Positions 24,201 to 35,042 of a DNA stretch of 64,000 bases are shown here, in pieces; the first letter of the stretch is position 1; each line of letters opens with the position of its first letter. The stretch covers positions 9,300,001 through 9,364,000 of the forward strand of contig NC_057924.1 in assembly GCF_018873765.1 (NCBI RefSeq). The letters run 5' to 3'. This stretch comes from Telopea speciosissima. Taxonomy: Eukaryota > Streptophyta > Magnoliopsida > Proteales > Proteaceae. The notes beneath the pieces are model-generated. The model saw only the letters and a list, made by a program, of their open reading frames with translations. It had not been told where the DNA came from and did not search any database. A program made the translations under genes and the position numbers.

Positions 24201-25470
24201 CCTCGTCTTCCCCTTCCCTTTCCACCCTTCCCTCCCACCTGACGTAGAAAACGTCAAGGACATCGGCATCCATGGCAACCTCTTCATCATCTCTGCCCTC
24301 ACCTCCCTCCGCGAACCCATCACCAACTGGTTCAACTCTCACCCGTCCCCACCCATAGCCTTCATCTCCGATTTCATCTTGGGCTGGACTCACCACCTCG
24401 CTTCCCAACTCAGCATCCCCCGTGTCACCTTCTACTCCTCCGGCGCTTTCGTCTCCTCAGTCATCATCACTCTGTGCCACAAAATGGGTTCTCTGCATGA
24501 TCAGCCCTTTATCTACTTGCCTCATTTCCCAAACTCTCCTTCCTTTGCGTTCGATCACCTCCCATCCACGCTCCGCCTTTACAGGGAATCAGACCCCGAT
24601 TGGGCCCACTTTAAGGATGGCCTCATCGGTAACTCCCTCAGCTGAGGATCCGTCTTCAACACTTTCAATGCTCTCGAAGAGATCTATCTCCGTCACTGGC
24701 AGCAGGAGATGGGTCGTCCACGTATCTGGGCCGTCGGCCCATTGATGAATCTGGACTGTACTGGTCCAAGCCCAACCGACCGTGGTGGGCCCAGTTCGGT
24801 GCCGACTGATGCTGTGCTGACCTGGCTCGATGGCTGCCCCGATGATTCTGTGCTGTTTGTGTGCTTTGGCACCCAGTTTTCTCTGGGGAAGCCACAGGTC
24901 GAGGCGATTGCCGCCGGGCTGGAGGGGAGTGGGACCCGTTTCATCTGGTCCGTCAAGTTGAGCGATTCAGGGGAAAACTCGGGCGAGATTCTCACTGGTT
25001 TAGAAGATCGAGTGGGTGGGAGAGGACTGATCATCAGGGGATGGGCCCCGCAAGTGCCCATATTGAACCACTGAGCCGTGGGTGGGTTCTTGACTCACTG
25101 CGGGTGGAACTCGGTGGTGGAAGGGATCACGGCGGGTGTGTGTTTGCTGGCGTGGCCGTTGCTGGCCGACCAATTCATGAATGCGAGGTTGTTAGTGGAG
25201 TACTTGGGCGTTGCCCTTACGGTTGCAGAGGGCATCGATGCGGTACCAGACTCGGTGGAGTTGGCTTGGATCATATCAGAATCGTTGAGCGTGACTCGGC
25301 CTGAGAGGGTCCGAGCCATGGAGCTGCGCTCAGAGGCTTTGGCCGCAGTGCAACAAGGTGGAAGCTCTTGGATTGATTTAGATAGATTTGTGAAGGATTT
25401 GTCTGCACTTGGGCGAGAGGGCGGGCCTTACTACCGTAGTGCAATGGCATGGTTGCTCCATTGTGATTAA
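24201..25470 (+). pseudogene. UGT89-like UDP-glycosyltransferase pseudogene
   Basis: One reading frame from about 24201 encodes a family-1 glycosyltransferase from TLVFPFPFHPSLPPDVEN to SSWIDLDRFVKDLSAL, close to the UGT89 group that glucosylates phenolics and flavonols in the cytosol. Landmarks are AFISDFILGWTHHLASQL, the hinge RPRIWAVGPL and the PSPG donor-binding box (about 25039-25170: WAPQVPIL, then THCGWNS, then the final DQ). It is broken: the first 60-70 residues including the catalytic His are missing, and two in-frame TGAs interrupt it, at 24643-24645 (expected Trp in NSLSWGS) and 25072-25074 (expected Arg in the PSPG box). The two stops fit G-to-A and C-to-T changes respectively. 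The last ~18 codons are supplied by an inserted Au SINE. Confidence 0.88.
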
Positions 25471-25560
25471 GGAGAGGTTACGGATTTGAATTTCAAAACA
25501 GTTTCTCTGTAAAATAAATAAATAAGACTGTGTATATTATGACTAGATGATAATATGTCA
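25417..25560 (+). mobile_element. Degenerate Au SINE at the 3' end of the UGT pseudogene
   Basis: It begins gagggcgggcctta, followed by gttgctccattgtga, gtttctctgtaaa and gactgtgtatattatgact, in the Au SINE order. It is well diverged and lacks a clear tail. It replaces the natural C-terminal end of the UGT reading frame. Confidence 0.7.
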
Positions 25561-25610
25561 GAAAATATAATATTATTAATTGGAAAATCTTATTGTAATT
25601 ATTTTTCCAT

Positions 25611-25684
25611 GGCTATTCTTGATTTCTCTCAAATAAAGAAGTTCGAAACCAGAAGGGTCTTTCTACCATGTAACTTCAAAGGAG
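25611..25684 (+). repeat. Direct repeat, right copy, flanking the UGT pseudogene
   Basis: Matches 24093-24164 over about 70 bp (ttcttgatttctctcaaata, then agggtctttctacc). Confidence 0.8.
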
Positions 25685-26055
25685 TTTATTGTTAAGACTT
25701 GCCACATACAGCAGGGAAAGCCTAGATGATGCATTTACTCTTTCTTCAAATAAAAACTGAAACACAAATAGATTTATCGTTTATATCCATAAACAAAAAT
25801 CAGAGGTTAACCTTTTGAGATAGGTGTGTGGTTTGTGTGATTACACTCTCATAAAAAAAAATCAGATTGGATTTGGTTAGTCATTGGTTGATCTTGTGCT
25901 GTTGGGGGTACAATATCATGTAATCCGTCGCTTGCATTTGTGGGGGTTCGAGGGCTACCGCCTCCGAGAAAATTCTTTTAGGGCTACATAGGTGTTTTGG
26001 TAATATGTGCTTATGTAGGGTTCAGGTATATATTTTTAGGGAAGTAGTTTCTTGT

Positions 26056-26201
26056 CTGGGAGTGTGGCCTACGCCAGCGCTCCCATGTGTCTATCTCTCT
26101 CCTCCTCAAAACAAGGGGGCAGAGGTGTCTTTTCAAATGAGGAGGAGAGAGATAGACTCATGGGAGTGCTGGCATAGGCCACCGCCACACTCTCGTACAG
26201 A
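26056..26201. repeat. Palindromic MITE, family A copy 1
   Basis: Left arm gggagtgtggcctacgccag pairs with right arm ctggcataggccaccgcc followed by acactc. Inside, atctctctcctcctcaaa is countered by gaggaggagagagat. A second copy lies at 58983-59113 with the same arms. Confidence 0.8.
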
Positions 26202-26833
26202 GAACTTTCTCCCATATTTTTATTGTGAGATGTTTTTTTTTTTGAGTAAACATCTAGTAGACCCCCTGAGGTTTGTTCACCTATCTTGTAGCCCCCCCAT
26301 TAGTTAAAACCTTACTTATAGACCCCCGAGACTAACGGAATATCTAATCCGTTAGAGTGAACAAGTTAAGTGATGATGTCAGCTGGACATAACTCTAGAA
26401 ATGGCCAAAATACCCTCATGGATTGGTTGTCCTAAAGAATACTCTTCTTTCCTCTTTCGTTCTACTACTACGGTAGCCATTGCCGCTTATTCGAAGGTAG
26501 CCATTGTCGTGGATCAAAGATCTGGTTTCCCCCCCCCCCCCCCTTCATTTTCCTGGTTCACTCACCCAACTTTGAATCCACGTCTCTGTAACTCAGAAAT
26601 GAAAAAAAAATCATGCCTTTCCGCAGAAACAATTGAAGCTCACAGTAATATCAAGCGAAAGCTCTAAAATCTTAACATCTAAATTTGCTTCTATCTGCAA
26701 ACCCTAAACTCTGCCATGTTTCCAATCTAAAGCCCTATGATTTGCTTCAAGTCTTCATTCTCAAGGACGCCAACATTTTGATCATACTGGAATCGGTAAT
26801 TCCTTCAATTTGATGTCGTACAAAAAGATCAAA

Positions 26834-27046
26834 TCAATTCAGTTTACACCCCTCCCCCTGTTCATTCTGGCACTTGGGCGAGTCGAAGCTCATTCCTAAT
26901 TTGCGTAACTCCAGAATCTCGCTCAATTCATCCGAGGTCGACCCTAAAGATGATGAAAAAGGCGATGATGACGAAGAAGAAGAAGATGGAGCATCAAATT
27001 TGTCCATGGCAGGTGCATCTTGAATAAAATAAAATAATCTATCCAA
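26834..27046 (-). pseudogene. Captured DREB C-terminal fragment
   Basis: The minus strand reads AMDKFDAP, a run of Ser, then TSDELSEILELRKLGMSFDS. Group A-4 DREB proteins (TINY-like) have a serine run followed by DEL.EIVELP.LG..., so this appears to be the C-terminal half of the same gene whose AP2 domain lies at 27419-27611. The expected acidic/aromatic C-terminal end is missing. Confidence 0.65.
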
Positions 27047-27119
27047 AATTTCTCTGTTTCACATCCTTCATGCAATTCTGTGTTTTCCTTTCTCTGAAAG
27101 GGGAAAAGTTTTTTCTTCC

Positions 27120-27370
27120 AACAATCTTGTAGCCATAATATACCCTACTCTTCAACAACTTGAAGGTGAATTAACTGAACTGGCGGACAAGAATGAGAAA
27201 GGTGAATGTCCTGAAATTTCAGGAAGGAAGAGGGCAGAAGAGAGGTGGAAGCTTTCCAACAAGGATCTAGAATGAGAGGATGAATATGGGATTTGTATGG
27301 AAGCTTGCACCAAGATGGTCTTGCCCAACTGTGGTCACTCCATGTGCATCAGCTGCTTTCGTGATTGGTA
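27120..27370 (+). pseudogene. Captured RING-finger E3 ligase fragment (AIRP2-like)
   Basis: The plus strand encodes IYPTLQQLEGELTELADKNE, and then, after KLSNKDLE and one TGA, EDEYGICMEACTKMVLPNCG followed by HSMCISCFRDW. This matches the C-terminal RING of plant AIRP2-like ubiquitin ligases (CGIC.E..TKMVLPNC.HS.C..C..DW). The first zinc ligand Cys is Tyr here, an in-frame TGA lies just upstream, and the second half of the RING after DW is absent. It is not a working gene. Confidence 0.75.
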
Positions 27371-27418
27371 ACTGCTGAATCCATATTCAGATTAACTCTC
27401 TTCCAGCCAAACACCAAC

Positions 27419-27611
27419 TACCTTTTATGCTCAACGTCGCCACGTCGTGGGCTCTGGCAGCCATTTCTGGGGTTGGAAATGTGCCCAACCAGATTCTTGA
27501 TTTCTTGCGAGGGTCCCTAATTTTAGAAACCCATTTGCCCCAATTGCGCATTCGAACTCCTCTGTAAATTGGGTGTTTGCTGCAATCTCTCATCCTCTTG
27601 GTTTTCTTCAC
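27419..27611 (-). pseudogene. Captured AP2/ERF (DREB A-4 type) domain fragment
   Basis: The minus strand reads [20 protein letters not shown], then [24 protein letters not shown] in two blocks, then LSIKG. This is the DNA-binding AP2 domain of DREB-type factors, with WVS and the Val/Glu-type DREB surroundings. The preceding KKTKRMRD and a looser serine-rich N-terminal part extend to about 27700. After SIKG the frame leaves the family, so the domain is cut just before its last strand (the AxLNFP part). It is separated from its C-terminal half by the RING fragment. Confidence 0.85.
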
Positions 27612-28154
27612 TTTTGCGTCTTGTAATTTGATCTGTTGCGTTGATGGGTCTCAGATGAGCATAAGAAGGGACTGAGATGAACCAAGTGAGGCATGAGAAG
27701 ATGGAGACGATGAGAAATAGTGGCCACTGCTCTCTGTTTCTGAGTTCTGCATTTCTGCCATTGCGATACCCCAATGGAAGGTTCCTTCGAAGGTCTTTGA
27801 TATTCCAACGTCGGCCATCATATCACAAGATCTGCCAATAGAAGAAATTCAAGCGTCGGCCTGCACGACGATGTAGCTTCTGTCTAAATTGAGCCCTAAA
27901 TTGTTATTTCAAGAGGTTGGAGATGAAATAAGGGTACAAAGGTAATTTTAATTTTGGTTTTTTTCATTAAAGATGTATAAGGGTATTTTTGACATTTAAT
28001 ATGCTGACATCAGCACTTAACCTGTTCACTCTAACGGAATAGGTATTCCGTTAGTTCCAGGGGTCTGTAAGTAAAGTTTTAATTAATGGGGGGACGGCTA
28101 CAAGATAGGTGAACAAACCTCAGGGGATCTATTAGATGTTTACCCTTTTGTTTT

Positions 28155-29990
28155 TTTTTAATAATTTGAGAGGTGTGAGAACAAGTGGCTGTAACCTATT
28201 TTCCACGTACTGATAGTGAAGTAGGTCTCTCACCTGGACATATTTACTCTCGTGAGATTGATGTTTACAAATTTTTCGTTTTCTTTTCTACATCATTTTA
28301 GATTCTTGATTTTCTACATGTGTTGGGGTTTACCCAAGGTACGTGAGCCCATGGGTACGTGCTTCCCTTCCACTATTTGAAACTTCCATTCTTTTTTGCT
28401 CACAAAGACTGTCTTATTTGAAAAAACCTACATTTTTAGGAGGGTGCCATTAATGCAATTTACAATGGAGAAACATTTTGGAACAATGATAAAGTGATAA
28501 ACCTTAAACAAGACTACCTTTGTGAGTTAGAGAGAGGCAGAATCACTGTGCAAAGACAGTGCAATTCAGAGCAAAATGAGAAGAGACCAAATCTGGCCAC
28601 AGAGCAATACACTTGCTAGATCTGCTGAAATGAGAAAAGGGAATAGATTCAAAAGAGTTACAAAGCATGTTAATGTCACAAAAGAATGAGAATACTTCAT
28701 GACTTCATGAAGGATCAAGGAGTCCCTGAGATGGCTTCAACAGAGTCACTTTCTAGCATCAAACGGCCAATTCCTATGCCGCAGTTGAAAGGTTGAAACA
28801 ATTTGAGACAATCTTCAGTCTTGATAAAGAAAATGTCAAGAAAAGAAATGGCCAGAAACTCAAGAGTCCAATTGACTTCATTATTTTCTTAACCATGTTT
28901 ACATGGCAAAACTAGAATCAAATCTTAAGAGACCACAGTTATAAAAATCCGATCAAAATCGGCTGGAATCAATCGACATGGGATTCCGAATTTCCGAGTA
29001 ACCTCAATTCTTGCCTTCTGAGTTTTGTTGTGAGTTTCAGTCAAGTTTGGTCGATTCCGGCGGTTCTGAATTAAATCAAATCAGAATTGATAGAGACAGA
29101 GATACAGATCCTGAAGCTGATTCCGAGTTTATAAATATTGTAAGAGACATTAAAAAAAAGAAAAAGAACAAGAGAACATTAACTGATCTATGTAGCCCTT
29201 GCTACACCAACGTAGGGCCAATGAGAGTGCACACAGAGACATTGGTTTGAATGAGATATTCGAATTTACTTGGGTCTGTATGGTCTTTTTGTATACTCCT
29301 GTGTCTGTTGACAAGAATCACACAAACGGTTAACATTTTTTTTTCCCATTTTCTAAAAAAACCAGAAAAAAAAAGCAAAGGGGATGTTATATTGTTATAA
29401 GGGTCTATGGTTAATCTATGGAGTCATGTGAATGGATAAAGATCCTCTCCAACCATCAATCTAATGGCAGGGAGGATTTGGACACAGATCCCCAAGTGTT
29501 GGCAGTGTTGGGATGCATGTCCAAATCCTCTCAGTTGTTGGATTGGTGATTGGAGAGGAATCAGACGCCCAAGTAGTTGGAGAGGATCTGGACCATGAGT
29601 CTGGTCATTCCATGAAATCACCCAAGTCTTTTGCTGTTTATTTTACGACTGATATTACTATGTAATAATGATTTCACTTACACTGTCGTGTATGAAAATT
29701 TTCTTCGATTTAATTTTCAATAGTTTAATTCGTAACGTCACCCAAAAAAAGTTTTCTAGGGTGAAGGGGACCAGCCAGTGACTTTGCCTTTGAAACTCTT
29801 GTCAATAATGATTTCCTTTCCTATTGTGTCAAGGACTGGGTCAACCATCGATTATGAAAACGGGACCGAATAGGGTGAACCACTCAATCTAAATTTGAAT
29901 GAGATGCTTAATCTTGATTACCAGCTAGACTTGGTGGGTTGGGCTTTTCCATCCAGGTTGATTAAATTAGACTCCAAAATTTAACAAGTG
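28155..29990. other. Intergenic DNA with degenerate MITE pieces, no gene seen
   Basis: At about 29185-29320 lies a copy of the ctacaccaacgtagggccaa family. At about 29436-29610, imperfect inverted arms (gatcctctccaac and gttggagaggatc) suggest another small palindromic element. Nothing else was recognised. Confidence 0.4.
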
Positions 29991-30467
29991 GTTATTCTTA
30001 AGGTTGTCAATTTAGAATTAAAATCGTTTATAGAATCGGTACCATATTGAATTACCCATATCATATCTTATCGAATACAATTTGATATGATAATGATATG
30101 GGAAAATGGTATCGTACTTGCTATGGTATGATATCGGTATGGAGGTTGATACCAACTGTACATATCGATATCGTATCGAATTATCGAATATTGGTACCAT
30201 ATATATATATATATATATATGAATTAGCATACTAAATATAATATCTTTCATACTATATATACTAATTTATATATATAATATATAACAAATACCATACTAT
30301 CGTACTATATACATACCGAATAAAATCATATATTGAACGATCCTATATGGTATGATATGATATTGATATGGAAAAATGGTATAGTATTCGGTACAATATG
30401 GTATTGATATAGGGTGTTTGGCTTCGATACGCATCAATACTATATCGATTGACACCTTAGTTATTTT
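29991..30467. mobile_element. Non-autonomous hAT-like element, 461 bp
   Basis: Left end taaggttgtcaattt (from 29999) pairs with right end cgattgacacctta (to 30459). The flanking 8-bp repeats are gttattct and gttatttt (7 of 8). The interior is full of tatcgatat/ggtatcgtat-like motifs and an (at)n run near 30198-30220. Confidence 0.75.
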
Positions 30468-31568
30468 AGACCGTTTCCTCTCCATTCAAAGGTTAGAATA
30501 GATATATTGTCTATCTACATGACAGAATAGAAGTCTTGTGACATTTAGAAAATAAAAGACTAATAATTTGTATTATAAAAACACCAAGAAAAGGTTTGAG
30601 GTAGGGAATGTTAGCACATCTAGTTCTATATCTCTTCTTTTCATATAAAATGATCTAATTGCGCTCCAATGTATGTTAATATTTTGTCACATTTCATTGA
30701 GACACTATACTATGCCACTTGCTTAGAGACATCTCTGTCAAATATTTAAGTCATATCGATATCAATTCTTGACCGATCATCTCGTATTGTCATATTGATG
30801 GATAGACATGGAGTGGACAAGGGTAAAATTGAATTAAATTTTTTTAAAGAAAATAGGGGGTAAACCTTATCAGGACCACTAAAATATTCACTATATTCAC
30901 TGATGGTTATTTATGAATTAAAATAAAAAATGAATTATTCCATTTATTTGGCTGAGAACCCAGTTAGCAGAAAAGTTCCAACAATCGTTGTAGCAGCAAA
31001 AAATTTTTTCACTCTGCAACGGCATAGCCTCCGTGATTGAAGGTCATAAAATGGTATGTTATGTTATGGTGGAAGCTTCCTGAGTGCGCTTAACACTGTT
31101 CCGTCGCGCACTCGCGCAATACCATTTTTCTCCACAGAGGCAGAGACTATTCTTGTGTTGAAGAAGAAGAAGAAGGTCAAATCTTTTGTCACTACTCCAT
31201 TTTGTCTCCTAGTCCTGAAAGTCTTTCCTACGGCCAGACTTCATTTTATTTCCGTGTAAACGAGGAAACGTGGACTTCTCTTGACTCCAAGAAAGGGTAG
31301 TGCTAAGCCCGTAGGTAGGACAGAGGCGACGATGACACCTCCCTTGTTCTTCCTGTTCTTCCTCACCCTTTATTTATTACAATATTTATTAAGATCCCAT
31401 CAACCAGTGTTGGGTGGGTAGATCTTTCCAAAGCCTCGTACTCCATCTTCAAATATTAATTTTTGCGAAAATACGATGAGAAATTACGCAGGTGGTTGTT
31501 ATTGATTCCATTCCAACCTCTTTTCTTCTTCTCCTCCAGTTCTACTAAAATATCTAGCTTCTGCAAAA
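30468..31568. other. Promoter-side flank of the lectin receptor kinase, nothing recognised
   Basis: AT-rich sequence becoming T/C-rich toward 31500, as is common for plant 5' leaders. No clear TATA box or other gene could be assigned. Confidence 0.35.
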
Positions 31569-34073
31569 ATGGTGGATTCAAGAAACAGGGTATGGTTCTT
31601 CATCTGTGTTCTGTTTCTCTGTTTTTCTCTTAACAGCCGTCTCTGTATTGGAGCTGGAGCTGGAATTCTGTCGGTTGGTGAATCTATTTCTGGAGATCAG
31701 ACCATAATCTCCGAAGGGAATGGGAATTTCGAATTGGGTTTCTTCACGAAAGGTAAGTCTCAGAACTACTATGTTGGTATCTGGTACAGAAAGATAACGG
31801 AGAAGACCGTCGTTTGGGTGGCAAACAGGGATAAACCCCTCTCTGATAAGTATGCCTCACAACTGAAGTTCTTAGATGATGGGAATTTAGTCATTCTCGA
31901 CCCATCCAAAACCCTTATCTGGTCGACAAATTTGACCTCCACAACCTCGAATTCTACCGAGGCAGCACTTTTTGATTCTGGAAATTTTGTTTTGAGAAAC
32001 GTGTCAAATTCCTCTGACTTCATTTGGCAGAGTTTTGATCACCCAGCTGATACTTGGTTGCCTGGTGGAAAGATTGGGCTTAATAAACGCACCAATAAAT
32101 CACAGCTCCTCACTTCATGGAAGAATTCAGAGGATCCCGCTCAAGGTCTCTTCTCTCTTGAGCTAGATCCTGCTGGAACCAGTCAATATTTTATATTGTG
32201 GAATGGTTCTGTTAACTACTGGTCTAGTGGGACTTGGGATGGTCATATTTTCAGCTTAGTTCCTGAGATGAGAAGTAATTATATCTACAATTTCTCCTAT
32301 GTTTCGAACGAGAACGAGAACTATTTCACTTATAATTTATATAATTCCACTATTATCTCTAGATTCGTCATGGATGTGTCGGGGCAGATCAAGCAGCTTT
32401 CTTGGCTTGATGGTATCGGTTGGAATTTATTTTGGGCGCAACCGAGACAGCAATGCGAGGTTTTTGCTCTTTGCGGGGGTTTCGGAGCCTGCAATCAGCA
32501 AGCTTCGAGTTCTTGTGGGTGTTTGCAAGGTTTCAATCCACGTTACCCAACAGATTACACAACTCTTAGTGATTGGTCTGGTGGGTGCGTGAGGAATACC
32601 CAACTGCAGTGTATGAATAATGCTTCTGTAAATGGGGAGAAAGATGGGTTCTTGATGATAGGCAATATAACATTGCCCGAAAATCCACGATCTTTGGCAG
32701 TTGAGAGTACCCAGGCCTGTGAATTGGCTTGCTTGAACAACTGTTCTTGTAATGCTTATGCATATGATGGTGGCTGCTCAGTGTGGGAAGGAGATCTCAT
32801 GAATTTGCAGCAACTCTCAGATGGCGTCACTGGTGGAAAGAACCTATATCTCAAACTTGCTGCCTCTGAACTTCGGAATTCGACTTCCGGAGGTAATAAG
32901 AATGGATCAGCTACTGGTGCTATTGTGGGGGCTGTTTCAGGGGCAGTAGCCCTCTTGGGTCTTGTGGCGGTGCTATTATGGGTCTTATGGCAGAGGAGGA
33001 ATTTCGTTGGACGTTCGAAGGTGGAGGGTTCGTTGGTTTCATTTACGTACAGAGATTTACAGAGTGCAACCAAGAACTTCACTGAAAAGCTGGGGGGAGG
33101 AGGGTTTGGTTCTGTTTTCAAAGGAACATTGCCTGATTCCACTGTTGTAGCTGTGAAGAAGCTTGAAAGCGTCAGTCAAGGAGAGAAGCAGTTTCGAACT
33201 GAAGTAAGTACAATTGGGACCATTCAACATGTTAATCTTGTTCGCCTCCGTGGCTTCTGTTCTGAAAGTACTAAAAGGTTGCTGGTCTATGACTTTATGC
33301 CAAAGGGCTCTTTAGATTCCCATATGTTTCATAAAACAAGGGACTCTGACGTTTTAGACTGGAAAACAAGATACCAAATTGCAATTGGGACGGCTAGAGG
33401 ATTAACTTATCTGCATGAGAAGTGCAGAGACTGCATCATACACTGTGACATCAAACCTGGGAACATTCTTTTAGATGCTGAATTCTGTCCCAAGGTGGCT
33501 GACTTTGGCCTAGCCAAGCTTGTTGGTCGGGAATTTAGTCGGGTTCTGACAACCATGAGAGGGACCAGAGGATACCTCGCACCAGAGTGGATTTCGGGTG
33601 TCGCCATTACAACCAAAGCTGATGTTTACAGCTATGGTATGATGCTCTTTGAGATTATATCAGGGAGGAGAAACTCCGATCAACCCGATGGTGAGAATGT
33701 TGGTTTCTTTCCTTCTTGGGCAGCAACCAAAATCAATGAAGATGGAGAAATCCTTAGCCTTTTAGACTACAGGCTAGAAGGTAATGCTGATATTGCAGAA
33801 CTGACCAGAGTCTGTAAAGTTGCTTGTTGGTGCGTCCAAGATGAAGAAGCTCATAGGCCATCAATGGGGCTGGTGGTTCAGATACTTGAGGGAGTAGTGG
33901 ATGTTAGCGCACCTCCCATCCCTAGAACTCTCCAATCTCTCGCGGAGAACCATGAGCACATAGTTTTCTTTGCTGAGCCTTCTTCAAACCAGAGTTCGCG
34001 AGCACGGAGTCCCTCCCCTGGTACTTCCTCTCAGACCAAGAGCACTCCATCATCCACAAGTTCCAAGGCATGA
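31569..34073 (+). CDS. G-type lectin S-receptor-like serine/threonine kinase
   Basis: An intact single-exon reading frame of 834 residues encodes a plasma-membrane receptor kinase like Arabidopsis At2g19130. Order: signal peptide about 1-28; bulb-type mannose-lectin domain about 32-155; S-locus glycoprotein region about 200-325 with a Cys-rich segment; PAN-type domain about 340-430; membrane span about 452-475; kinase about 505-785. In the kinase the glycine loop is LGGGGFGSV (508-516), the ATP Lys is K530 (VAVKK), the alpha-C Glu E545, the catalytic loop HCDIKPGN (625-632), DFG 645-647 and APE 671-673. Cys instead of Arg before the catalytic Asp makes it a non-RD kinase, and Gly replaces the Glu usual in HCDIKPEN. 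A Ser/Pro-rich tail follows. The single exon and length are usual for the clade. No break was seen. The ligand cannot be told from sequence. Confidence 0.96.
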   Translation: MVDSRNRVWFFICVLFLCFSLNSRLCIGAGAGILSVGESISGDQTIISEGNGNFELGFFTKGKSQNYYVGIWYRKITEKTVVWVANRDKPLSDKYASQLKFLDDGNLVILDPSKTLIWSTNLTSTTSNSTEAALFDSGNFVLRNVSNSSDFIWQSFDHPADTWLPGGKIGLNKRTNKSQLLTSWKNSEDPAQGLFSLELDPAGTSQYFILWNGSVNYWSSGTWDGHIFSLVPEMRSNYIYNFSYVSNENENYFTYNLYNSTIISRFVMDVSGQIKQLSWLDGIGWNLFWAQPRQQCEVFALCGGFGACNQQASSSCGCLQGFNPRYPTDYTTLSDWSGGCVRNTQLQCMNNASVNGEKDGFLMIGNITLPENPRSLAVESTQACELACLNNCSCNAYAYDGGCSVWEGDLMNLQQLSDGVTGGKNLYLKLAASELRNSTSGGNKNGSATGAIVGAVSGAVALLGLVAVLLWVLWQRRNFVGRSKVEGSLVSFTYRDLQSATKNFTEKLGGGGFGSVFKGTLPDSTVVAVKKLESVSQGEKQFRTEVSTIGTIQHVNLVRLRGFCSESTKRLLVYDFMPKGSLDSHMFHKTRDSDVLDWKTRYQIAIGTARGLTYLHEKCRDCIIHCDIKPGNILLDAEFCPKVADFGLAKLVGREFSRVLTTMRGTRGYLAPEWISGVAITTKADVYSYGMMLFEIISGRRNSDQPDGENVGFFPSWAATKINEDGEILSLLDYRLEGNADIAELTRVCKVACWCVQDEEAHRPSMGLVVQILEGVVDVSAPPIPRTLQSLAENHEHIVFFAEPSSNQSSRARSPSPGTSSQTKSTPSSTSSKA

Positions 34074-34977
34074 AATTTCTGAATCTGGGAAGGAGTTCTT
34101 AAGCTGTTTGCCCATTCAGTCCAGAGAACAATGTATTTCCGCAGTTCTACGTCAAATCGTAGAACTATAGTCTCAGCTGTTTTCTTTAGTTTCTATTTAC
34201 CATGTTTCTATGCTCTTGACTGGAAGGCTTTGCTTCCTTTTTTTTTGTTCCAGCTATGTTACTGGTCACAAATACTAGCTAGAAATACAAATTAGCAGGT
34301 AATAACAAAATTCACTTCTATCATCCCTCTACTTTCCTTTTGCTTTTTTCACTTTAATTTTTGCTTCCTCTTTTAGGGATAATTTTACTCTCTTTTAAGT
34401 GAATCAAACTCTGAAGTCCTTTTCAAATTGTTGATAGATTTCTAATCTATATTTCGATATAGAAACTAGAATCACATTGTTGATTAGAAAATGATCTACT
34501 TGATTCTGATTCAAGGGTTGAATGCTTGATACATGCTTTTCATTGAAGAGCCAGTTAAACCATCAAGCTGTTCTCAGAAATCCTAGATCTTTAAGTATAC
34601 ATTAGCTTCACAAACAAAAGTGTTGTAGTGCAACTATCAGAGGAAACATCTGAAATTCTGAATAGAACTATAGATTAATTTAGGCCACTTATCAATATTA
34701 AAGTTGTTTGCTTTGGATTACATATGGATGGCATGCCTATTTTCTTCTTCCAGTATCATATCATACTTCTAGAAAATAATGAGATCAATCAATTTAATGG
34801 AGCTTCCTTACACCATCAATGTCTTTAACTTTAGGTCAGTTCCTATATTCTAACTTCTCATTTGGAGAGGGGCAATCACATGAAGCAACTCTTTCTCTGC
34901 AAATTGGTGAACAATTACAGAGCCTTCTTTCATTATCATACAACCATGTATTATGTATATTAGAAAACCAGACAAAA

Positions 34978-35042
<65 letters not shown>

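Larger units (their letters stand above)
26244..28145. mobile_element. Pack-MULE with fragments of two different genes
   Basis: TIRs of about 180 bp: left 26244-~26425 (gagtaaacatctagtagacc) and right ~27966-28145, whose complement reads gggtaaacatctaatagatc. Shared internal motifs are cctgaggtttgttcacctat, cccattaa and cggaatatc/ttccgttag, ending in ccaaaataccctcat / aaaaatacccttat. The flanks are T9 on the left and ttttgtttt on the right, an 8 of 9 match that is weak because of low complexity. There is no transposase. The 1.5-kb interior holds a RING E3 fragment on the plus strand lying between two pieces of a DREB gene on the minus strand. Confidence 0.85.

Noticed and set aside
27262-27370. 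RING finger as a real gene
   Set aside because: It lies inside a MULE, has an upstream TGA, lacks the first zinc ligand and ends halfway through the domain.
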